NCBI GenBank assembly: GCA_026706985.1
Contig: JAPOXR010000056.1
Coordinates: forward strand, 1 to 40,444
Direction of reading: 5' to 3'
DNA from: Paracoccaceae bacterium
GTDB lineage: Bacteria; Pseudomonadota; Alphaproteobacteria; Rhodobacterales; Rhodobacteraceae
DNA length: 40,444 nt
Position numbers and translations under genes: made by a program. This document shows positions 35,201-40,444 of this stretch, one piece after another. The notes under the pieces are model-generated. The model was not told the origin of the DNA. It ran no database searches and saw only the letters and a list, made by a program, of their open reading frames with translations. How positions within the stretch are numbered: the stretch's first letter is position 1; each line of letters begins with the position of its first letter.

Positions 35201-35939
35201 CGCGCAGCCGCGCAAGATCATCTCATCGCCGACATGGTCCGGGATTGAGAGCGAAGCGGTGTGCTACAATGCGGGATACACCAATGTTCATGAACTGATT
35301 CCGTGGCGGACCCTCACCGGCAGGCAGCAGCTGTATCAGGATCATGCCTGGATGCTGGCATTCGGGGAAGGGCTGTGCGCTTACCGGCCGCCGGTTGATC
35401 TCAAAACCGTTGCCGCGGCGATGCAGCCGGCAGGGGCGGATGAGGCGCCTCAGATCGTGCTGAATTTCATCACCCCGCACCAGAAATGGGGAATTCACTC
35501 CACCTATTCGGATAATCTGCTCATGCTGACGCTGAACCGCGGCGGGCCGGTGGTATGGCTGTCGGAGTCAGATGCCGCCGAAGCCGGGGTCGAGGATAAT
35601 GACTGGGTCGAGGTGTATAATGACAATGGTGCGCTGACCGCCAGAGCGGTGGTGTCGCAGCGGATCAAGAACGGAACGCTCTATATGTATCATGCGCAGG
35701 AAAAAATCGTGAATACGCCGGGATCGCAGAAGACCGGCCGACGCGGCGGCATCCATAATTCGGTCACCCGCACGACGCTCAAACCGACCCATATGATCGG
35801 TGGATATGCGCAGCAGAGCTATGGCTTCAACTATTACGGCACGGTCGGATCGAACCGGGATGAATTCGTTATCCTGCGGCGGATGCGGAAAGTGGACTGG
35901 CTGGACAAACCCATGCGGCAGGCGGAGGTTTCGGTATGA
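32211..35939 (+). CDS. narG: Respiratory nitrate reductase alpha subunit
   Basis: The 1242-residue molybdoenzyme subunit reduces nitrate to nitrite at a bis-MGD molybdenum centre in the cytoplasm-facing part of the membrane-bound complex. The N-terminal FS0 cluster site has His51, Cys55, Cys59 and Cys94 (STHGVNCTGSCSW, RGCSRGAS), the His-ligated form specific to NarG. The molybdenum Asp is probably Asp223 in SFYDWYCDLPPASPMTWG. Length and the C-terminal domain (THMIGGYAQQSYGFNYYGT) are normal. It is preceded by GGGAG and linked to narK2 by only 37 bases. The stop overlaps narH by four bases (ATGA at 35936-35939). Confidence 0.97.
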   Translation: MSLLLDRLNFLQRKEIEQFAGGHGQVTRESRDWEDTYRQRWRHDKVVRSTHGVNCTGSCSWNIYVKSGIVTWETQATDYPKTRADLPNHEPRGCSRGASYSWYLYSANRVRHPLVRGALLREWRRLRAGMSPARAWEALQQDAGKRNAYTRLRGKGGFVRADWEEASEIIAAANAWTARRYGPDRIFGFSPIPAMSMISYAAGTRYLSLIGGVCMSFYDWYCDLPPASPMTWGEQTDVPESADWYNSGFLLIWGSNVPQTRTPDAHFYTEARYKGTKSVVICPDYSEAAKFGDIWLAPKQGTDSALAMAFGHVILREFHVERQVPYFESYCRQFTDMPMLVRLEERDGRLVPGRFLRASDLPGNHGEANNPEWKVLGVDADSGDLVIPNGSIGFRWGQEGVWNLEERAQGRPVSLKKSLAADHDAVAEVAFPYFGGQASGPFEKCDHPEILRARVPTRSVALDGQTVQVATVFDLLCANYGVDQGFGDGGAVEYGEDRPYTPAWAERITGVDRNHIEKVAREFARNAELTEGRSMVIVGAGLNHWYHMDMNYRGIINMLAMCGCTGKSGGGWSHYVGQEKLRPQTGWLPLAFALDWARPPRQMNSTSAWYAHSDQWRYETLEVKDIISPTAPDGDWSGSLIDYNIRAERMGWLPSAPQLKQNPLDIGREAKEAGAETAGFVAERLMSGQYEMSCQDPDAPENWPRNLFVWRSNLLGSSGKGHEYFLKHLLGTESSAMAADLAESGRAKPTEAKWNDEPVEGKLDLLVCIDFRMSTTAVYSDVVLPTASWYEKNDLNTSDMHPFIHPLQAAVNPAYESKSDWEIFKQLAKKFSEVAPEILGVEHDVVLTPILHDTPGELAQPEIADWKRGECELIPGKTGPNIIPVTRDYGAVYDRFTALGPLMEKLGNGGKGIAWQTGEEVSHLRQWNGEWDSGPAKGCARIESDIDAAETVLTLAPETNGGVAVKAWQALERATGRQHTHLALPNQHNRITFHDIAAQPRKIISSPTWSGIESEAVCYNAGYTNVHELIPWRTLTGRQQLYQDHAWMLAFGEGLCAYRPPVDLKTVAAAMQPAGADEAPQIVLNFITPHQKWGIHSTYSDNLLMLTLNRGGPVVWLSESDAAEAGVEDNDWVEVYNDNGALTARAVVSQRIKNGTLYMYHAQEKIVNTPGSQKTGRRGGIHNSVTRTTLKPTHMIGGYAQQSYGFNYYGTVGSNRDEFVILRRMRKVDWLDKPMRQAEVSV

Positions 35940-37456
35940 AAATCAGGGCGCAGATAGGCAAGGTACTCAACCTCGACAAATGCATCGGCTGCCACACCTG
36001 TTCGGTGACATGCAAGAATGTGTGGACCAGCCGCGACGGTGTTGAATATGCCTGGTTCAACAATGTCGAGACCAAACCCGGCATCGGCTATCCGAAGAAC
36101 TGGGAAGACCAGTCAAAATGGAATGGTGGATGGGAGCGCACGAAGGCAGGCACGCTGCAGCCGAAACAGGGGGCGAAATGGCGGATTCTGGCGAAGATAT
36201 TCGGCAATCCGGACCTGCCGGAAATCGATGATTATTACGAGCCTTTCGACTTCGATTACGAGGATCTGAAATCGGCGCCGGAAATGGAGGCATTTCCGAC
36301 CGCGCGCCCACGCTCCCGCATTACCGGCGAGCGGATGGAGAAAATCGAGTGGGGCCCGAATTGGGAGGAAATCCTCGGCGGCGAGTTTGAAAAGCGGTCA
36401 CAGGACAGCAATTTCGAAGGTGTTCAGAAAGCAATCTACGGTGAATACGAAAACACTTTCATGATGTATCTCCCGAGGCTGTGCGAACATTGCCTGAATC
36501 CGTCCTGCTCGGCGAGCTGTCCTTCCGGTGCCATCTATAAGCGGGAAGAGGATGGGATCGTTCTCATCGACCAGGATCAGTGCCGCGGATGGCGCATGTG
36601 TGTCTCCGGCTGTCCGTACAAGAAAATCTACTACAACTGGTCAACCGGGAAATCCGAGAAATGCACATTCTGCTACCCGCGGATCGAGTCCGGCAGCCCC
36701 ACGGTGTGTTCCGAGACCTGTGTCGGCCGAATCCGCTATCTGGGGGTGATCCTGTATGACGCCGATCGGATTCATGAAGCGGCGAATGTGCCCGATCCGA
36801 AGGATTTGTATCAGGCGCAGCTGGATATATTTCTGGATGCGAATGATCCGGATATCCGTCGGCAGGCCCGGGCTGACGGTGTGCCCGAAGATTGGCTGGA
36901 GGCTGCGACCCGTTCACCGGTGTGGAAGATGGCCATGGATTGGAAGGTGGCGTTCCCGCTGCATCCCGAATACCGCACATTGCCGATGGTCTGGTATGTG
37001 CCGCCTCTCAGCCCGATCCAGAATGCAAGCGAGAACAGCCTGATTGAAATGGACCGGGAGCTTCCCGATGTGCGCTCGTTGCGAATACCGGTGCGCTACC
37101 TCGCCAACCTGCTTACAGCGGGCGACGAGCCGCCCATTGTGACCGCCCTCGAGCGGATGCTGGCGATGCGCGTCTATATGCGGGCGAAAACGGTGGAAGG
37201 CGTTGTCGATGAATCGATCGCCCAAAGAGTCGGGCTGAAAAGCACTGATATCGACGAGATGTACCGGATCATGGCGCTTGCCGAGTATGAGGAGCGTTTC
37301 GTCATTCCAACAACGCACCGGGAGAATGTCGAAGATGCCCAGTTCCTGCGTGGCGGCTGCGGTTTCACCGACAGCAATGCCTGCTCCACCGGTATCAGCC
37401 AAGGCTCATTGTTCGGCGGTGGCGTCAGGACGCTGTCGCTGCCGACGGATGCTTGA
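35936..37456 (+). CDS. narH: Respiratory nitrate reductase beta subunit
   Basis: This 506-residue electron-transfer subunit carries four iron-sulfur clusters. The first Cys set is CIGCHTCSVTC at residues 16-26. The others are CEHCLNPSCSASC, CRGWRMCVSGC and CTFCYPRIESGSPTVCSETC. Trp in place of Cys in CRGWRMC is the known signature of the 3Fe-4S centre in NarH. It passes electrons from the NarI haems to NarG. It starts with a four-base overlap with narG and ends with the narJ start region, so translation is coupled throughout. Confidence 0.97.
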   Translation: MKIRAQIGKVLNLDKCIGCHTCSVTCKNVWTSRDGVEYAWFNNVETKPGIGYPKNWEDQSKWNGGWERTKAGTLQPKQGAKWRILAKIFGNPDLPEIDDYYEPFDFDYEDLKSAPEMEAFPTARPRSRITGERMEKIEWGPNWEEILGGEFEKRSQDSNFEGVQKAIYGEYENTFMMYLPRLCEHCLNPSCSASCPSGAIYKREEDGIVLIDQDQCRGWRMCVSGCPYKKIYYNWSTGKSEKCTFCYPRIESGSPTVCSETCVGRIRYLGVILYDADRIHEAANVPDPKDLYQAQLDIFLDANDPDIRRQARADGVPEDWLEAATRSPVWKMAMDWKVAFPLHPEYRTLPMVWYVPPLSPIQNASENSLIEMDRELPDVRSLRIPVRYLANLLTAGDEPPIVTALERMLAMRVYMRAKTVEGVVDESIAQRVGLKSTDIDEMYRIMALAEYEERFVIPTTHRENVEDAQFLRGGCGFTDSNACSTGISQGSLFGGGVRTLSLPTDA

Positions 37457-37458
37457 GT

Positions 37459-38136
37459 ATGGATATGACGCTCAAATCGCTGTCGGTGCTGCTTTCTTAT
37501 CCGTTGCCGGAACTGAAGGAGTCGACCGGCGAGATCAGGCGGGTATTCGAATCCGACCGGCGTCTCGACAGCAAAACCAAGCGCAGTCTCGCCGGATTGC
37601 TTGAGGAAATGGAACAAGGCGATATCTGGCAATTGCAGGAGCAGTTTGTCGAAATTTTCGACCGATCCCGATCCTGCTGCCTGAACCTGTTTGAGCATGT
37701 GCATGGCGACAGCCGGGCGCGCGGGAGCGCCATGCTGGATCTGCTTGAAACCTATCGCCGCGCCGGGTTTGAGCCGAACACCGTGGATCTGCCGGACCAC
37801 CTGCCTACGGTTCTGGAGTTCCTGTCGCTGCGACCGCCGGAAGAGAGTGTGCGGACGCTTGCCGATGCGAGCCACATCCTGCAGGCCATCGGCGTCCGGC
37901 TGACGCGCCGCAATCTGACTTATGCATCGGTGTTCGATGCGCTGGTGCGGATTGCCGGCGGTGTCAGGGATGGGGAAACGCTGGAGGCGCTGCTGAAAAT
38001 GCCGGACCGGGCGGAGGATGATCTGGAAGCGCTTGACGCCGCCTGGGAGGAATCGGAGGTCACCTTCGGTGCATCCCCCGGCGGCGATTGTCCGCAGGCC
38101 CGCGACATGCTCTCGCGCATGCAACCCGGCAGCTAA
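37459..38136 (+). CDS. narJ: Nitrate reductase maturation chaperone
   Basis: The 225-residue all-helical TorD-family chaperone holds apo-NarGH and permits insertion of the molybdenum cofactor before membrane docking; it is not part of the final enzyme. The start LKSLSVLLSYPLPEL and the block FVEIFDRSRSCCLNLFEHVH with GDSRARG are characteristic of NarJ. The C-terminal part is shorter and less conserved. I use ATG 37459, two bases after the narH stop; TTG at 37453, overlapping narH, and ATG at 37465 are alternatives. Confidence 0.93.
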   Translation: MDMTLKSLSVLLSYPLPELKESTGEIRRVFESDRRLDSKTKRSLAGLLEEMEQGDIWQLQEQFVEIFDRSRSCCLNLFEHVHGDSRARGSAMLDLLETYRRAGFEPNTVDLPDHLPTVLEFLSLRPPEESVRTLADASHILQAIGVRLTRRNLTYASVFDALVRIAGGVRDGETLEALLKMPDRAEDDLEALDAAWEESEVTFGASPGGDCPQARDMLSRMQPGS

Positions 38137-38147
38137 GGAGGAAGCTG

Positions 38148-38867
38148 ATGCATGAGTTCCTGTTTGGAATCTATCCCTATATCTGTCTTTCCGTGCTTCT
38201 GGTCGGCAGCATAGTCCGCTACGAACGCGACCCGTTCACATGGAAATCCTCTTCCAGCCAGCTATTGCGGCGCAAACAGCTGATCGCCGGCTCGGTGATG
38301 TTTCATACCGGCGTTCTGATCGTGTTTTTCGGCCATCTGGTCGGACTTCTTACCCCGATCCAGCTATTCGACATGCTGGGAATCAGCCACAGCTTCAAAC
38401 AGGCGCTGGCGATCGTGGTCGGCGGGGTGGCGGGGCTGCTGGCGCTTGCCGGCGGTCTGATGCTGCTGCACCGCAGGTTGCGGGATCCGAGAATCCGCCG
38501 GACATCCTCTTTTGCCGATATCGGCATTCTTGTTCTGCTGGTTGTGCAGCTGTTGCTCGGTCTGGCGACAATCGCCATTTCGTTACAGCATCTGGAGGGC
38601 GGTCAGATGGTGGCCTTCATGGCCTGGTCGATCGGCATTTTCACATTTGACATCAGCGCCGCGAGCTACATCACCGATGCGCATATCATTTTCAAGATCC
38701 ATATCTTTCTCGGCCTGACCATATTCCTGCTGTTTCCCTTCACGCGGCTGGTGCATATGCTCTCGGCGCCGATCGGCTATATCTTCCGCCCCGGATACCA
38801 AGTGGTCCGCTCGCGCCGGAAAGCGGCTTCAACAGACAGCTCTTCCGCGCATGCGCAGGGCGGGTAA
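38148..38867 (+). CDS. narI: Respiratory nitrate reductase gamma subunit (cytochrome b)
   Basis: The 239-residue membrane subunit takes electrons from quinol and passes them to NarH through two b haems. Five hydrophobic segments are visible, starting FLFGIYPYICLSVLLVGSIV. Candidate haem-ligand histidines are in MFHTGVLIVFFGHLVG and, at the end, HIIFKIHIFLG and FTRLVHML. The start MHEFLFGIYPY at 38148 follows AAGGAGG six bases upstream; an open frame from 38088 is antagonised by overlap with narJ. Length agrees with the family. Confidence 0.95.
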   Translation: MHEFLFGIYPYICLSVLLVGSIVRYERDPFTWKSSSSQLLRRKQLIAGSVMFHTGVLIVFFGHLVGLLTPIQLFDMLGISHSFKQALAIVVGGVAGLLALAGGLMLLHRRLRDPRIRRTSSFADIGILVLLVVQLLLGLATIAISLQHLEGGQMVAFMAWSIGIFTFDISAASYITDAHIIFKIHIFLGLTIFLLFPFTRLVHMLSAPIGYIFRPGYQVVRSRRKAASTDSSSAHAQGG

Positions 38868-39702
38868 CCCGGTGAAACCACTCTTCTCTGACCTCAGCGT
38901 CAATGGCAGTGTCATCACTGTGAAGGAAATAGCCGCCGAGGCGCAGAACCACCGGGCACCGGAGGGGAAGCCGGGATTGGCTTGGCGCGCCGCCGCCAAA
39001 TCCCTGGTCATCCGTGAGCTGCTGCTGCAGGAGGCGGCGCGGCGGAGAATCGATGCGTCTCCGCAGAAGCTTGGAAACGGGCGCCGGGAAACCGACGCGG
39101 AAGCGATTATCCGACAGCTGACCGAGGCCGCTATCAAGCCGTCGCCGCCTTCGCCGGATGAGGTGAAAGCCGCTTACGATGCGCAGCCGGAACTTTTCCG
39201 CTCGCCCACCCTCTCTGAAGCGTCGCACATCCTGATCGCGGTGCCGGATCCCGGGAAAGAGCAGGAGGCGGAGGCGAGGGCAGTGCGCCTCCTGAAGGAA
39301 CTGCGGAAGGATGCGGCCTGTTTCGGGCGGCTGGCACGGGAACACAGCGCCTGTTCATCCGCTTCCAGTGGCGGTGCGCTCGGACAATTGTCGGAGGGGG
39401 ATCTGGTGCCCGAGTTTGAAGAAGCCATGCGGCTGCTGGCTCCCGGAGAGATTGCGGACAGCCCTGTGCGGACCCGTTACGGGTTTCATATTGTGCGTCT
39501 TGATGCGCGGGCGGAAGGACAGGTACTCCCCTTTGAGTCCGTCCGTGAGCGGATTAACGATGCGCTGGAAAAGGCCTCCTGGGCCTCGGCGGGCCGAGAT
39601 TTTATCCAGGGAATTGTCGCCAGGGCGGAAATTTCAGGAATCGACATGGGGAGCATTCCGGACACCAGCCGAAGAACTGCCGCACCATCACGCCATCTCT
39701 GA
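38851..39702 (+). CDS. PpiC-type peptidyl-prolyl isomerase encoded in the nar operon
   Basis: The 283-residue protein has an N-terminal NifM/SurA-like helical part (LSVNGSVITVKEIAAEAQNH) and a parvulin domain with SEASHILIAV, FGRLAREHSACSSASSGGAL and the closing YGFHIVRL. Parvulins catalyse proline isomerisation and assist folding. Similar genes follow narI in several alpha- and betaproteobacteria, so a role in assembling the nitrate reductase is likely but unproven. No signal peptide is seen, which suggests a cytoplasmic site. The start is ATG 38851, overlapping narI by 17 bases; GTG at 38872 (five bases after the narI stop) is equally reasonable. Confidence 0.85.
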   Translation: MRRAGNPVKPLFSDLSVNGSVITVKEIAAEAQNHRAPEGKPGLAWRAAAKSLVIRELLLQEAARRRIDASPQKLGNGRRETDAEAIIRQLTEAAIKPSPPSPDEVKAAYDAQPELFRSPTLSEASHILIAVPDPGKEQEAEARAVRLLKELRKDAACFGRLAREHSACSSASSGGALGQLSEGDLVPEFEEAMRLLAPGEIADSPVRTRYGFHIVRLDARAEGQVLPFESVRERINDALEKASWASAGRDFIQGIVARAEISGIDMGSIPDTSRRTAAPSRHL

Positions 39703-39737
39703 GATTCCCGAGCGCAGTTGCCACCCCACCTGATTGA

Positions 39738-39762
39738 GGAAACGGGTGGTATCCCGTTTTCC
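39738..39762 (+). terminator. Possible terminator of the nar operon
   Basis: GGAAACGGG and CCCGTTTTCC can pair with one bulged T around a 6-base loop, 35 bases after the ppiC stop. There is no T-run after it, so it may only be a weak terminator. Confidence 0.3.
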
Positions 39763-39875
39763 GGATTGCAGCATTCCGGGGCGGGATGTTGTAAGGGGGT
39801 GGTTTACGGGCGGGCCGAAACCCATTTCCAGATAAGATTGAATTTTGCTGTCAGCCTGTCGAGTGAGATTCACCG

Positions 39876-40444
39876 ATGATCGACCAGTCTGAGGGCAACA
39901 AGCCGAGCGGAGCCATCTGGCGCCGGGTGCGCGACCTTGCGCCCGAATACCGAGCCCTCGCGCACGAGGGTGCACGCAAGGAAGCAAAGCGGTGGAAGGC
40001 TGCACGTGCCAGGCTCGAAGATCCGTCCATCGACCGGTCTTCGATGGATATCTGGCTGCGTGAACAACGCCGCGCTTTTGCCATTGAGACCGGCCGGATT
40101 TAGGGGCTTTATCTCCTGCGGCCGGGCGTGGCTGAAAACCTGATCACAGAGGGGTTCGAGAACGTGCGGGGAGCACATTCAGTTACCAGCATTGATGACA
40201 ACACGCTCAAGGGGTTGCTTGAAGACCAGGAGGCTGCGCTGGAAATGATGTTCGCCCATGTGAGGGACGAGCGTCCATTGACCGCGGCGGCGATCAAGGA
40301 TTGGCAGGCGCTGCTGACACGTCACCAGTCCGGTGCGACCGGCATTGATATCTTCGGCAACCGGGTCGAGATTCCGCTGATCAAGGGCCAGCCTGAATCC
40401 CCATGCCATGCACCCCAGGTGACGTTCGGGGGTCCGGCAGCCGG
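39876..40444 (+). pseudogene. Fic-family gene interrupted by an in-frame TAG, runs to the right edge
   Basis: The first 75 codons (MIDQSEGNKPSGAIWRRVRD, then LAPEYRALAHEG and WLREQRRAFAIETGRI) end at TAG 40101-40103. The same frame then continues without a shift as GLYLLRPGVAENLITEGFEN, VRGAHSVTSIDDNTLKGLLEDQ and GATGIDIFGNRVEIPLIKG, a familiar N-terminal region of one Fic subfamily. The stop replaces a codon that must have been Glu in TGRIEG, the inhibitory helix motif. After IKGQ (about 40392) the expected K(L/V)xPNNPxR block does not appear, so the gene may be disrupted again close to the edge. The HPFxxGNGR core would lie beyond the window. Confidence 0.75.

Noticed and set aside
1-40444. 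CRISPR arrays, tRNA or rRNA genes, phage modules
   Set aside because: No regularly spaced direct repeats, cloverleaf sequences, rRNA segments or phage structural genes were seen by reading; small non-coding RNAs cannot be excluded by eye.

Overview
The window looks like a chromosomal segment of a facultatively anaerobic alphaproteobacterium, probably close to the Rhodobacterales. The reasons are an FnrL-type regulator, a sorbitol/mannitol (smo/mtl) polyol operon in the Rhodobacter order, an NDUFA9-like complex I accessory protein, a porin fragment of the alphaproteobacterial type, and moderately high G+C. No rRNA, tRNA or CRISPR array was seen. Family assignments come from reading the protein sequences, not from a database search.

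Layout. (1) 1-4.85 kb is a decayed, IS-rich stretch. It holds the 5' part of an IS1634-type transposase running off the left edge, an exonuclease-like gene fragment that appears cut off by that element, an 838-base gap, a TTG-started NDUFA9-like oxidoreductase, a very short porin-like secreted protein, and two inverted, frameshifted remnants of an internally deleted ISAs1-family element. (2) 4.85-11.83 kb is housekeeping: uppP on the minus strand, divergent from gltD-gltB (glutamate synthase). (3) 12.0-26.1 kb is a polyol catabolic island. A PfkB kinase and a GatZ-type protein lie on the minus strand. A Fic protein with its own palindromic promoter and a LacI regulator come next. An eight-gene plus-strand operon follows: smoE, smoF, smoG, smoK, smoS, mtlK, a zinc alcohol dehydrogenase and a GH4 glycosidase. 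(4) 26.1-28.5 kb is a small accessory patch: an orphan CopG/BrnA-like antitoxin, a conserved hypothetical protein with a DPDNG motif, and an unusual PhyH-type dioxygenase. (5) 28.5-39.7 kb is the respiratory nitrate reductase module: fnrL divergent from narK1-narK2-narG-narH-narJ-narI-ppiC, with a perfect FNR box between them. (6) From 39.9 kb to the right edge there is a second Fic gene with an in-frame stop.

How the genes work together. The ABC transporter SmoEFGK would import hexitols. SmoS, MtlK and the zinc dehydrogenase would oxidise them to ketohexoses such as D-fructose or D-tagatose. The PfkB kinase would phosphorylate the ketose, and the stand-alone GatZ would epimerise D-tagatose 6-phosphate to D-fructose 6-phosphate. 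The GH4 enzyme would add input from alpha-galactosides. The LacI protein is the likely local regulator; an 11-base motif is shared by its own upstream region and the smoE promoter. In the nar module, FnrL senses loss of oxygen and should activate nitrate uptake and nitrate respiration through the FNR box.

The most unusual points are the dyad laid over the Fic promoter, the stop codon that replaces the inhibitory-helix glutamate of the second Fic gene, the PhyH protein with His-Ser-Gly where the iron-binding HxD motif is expected, the two-gene antitoxin/DPDNG patch, and the paired ISAs1 deletion derivatives. No single locus can be called a new system from sequence alone.
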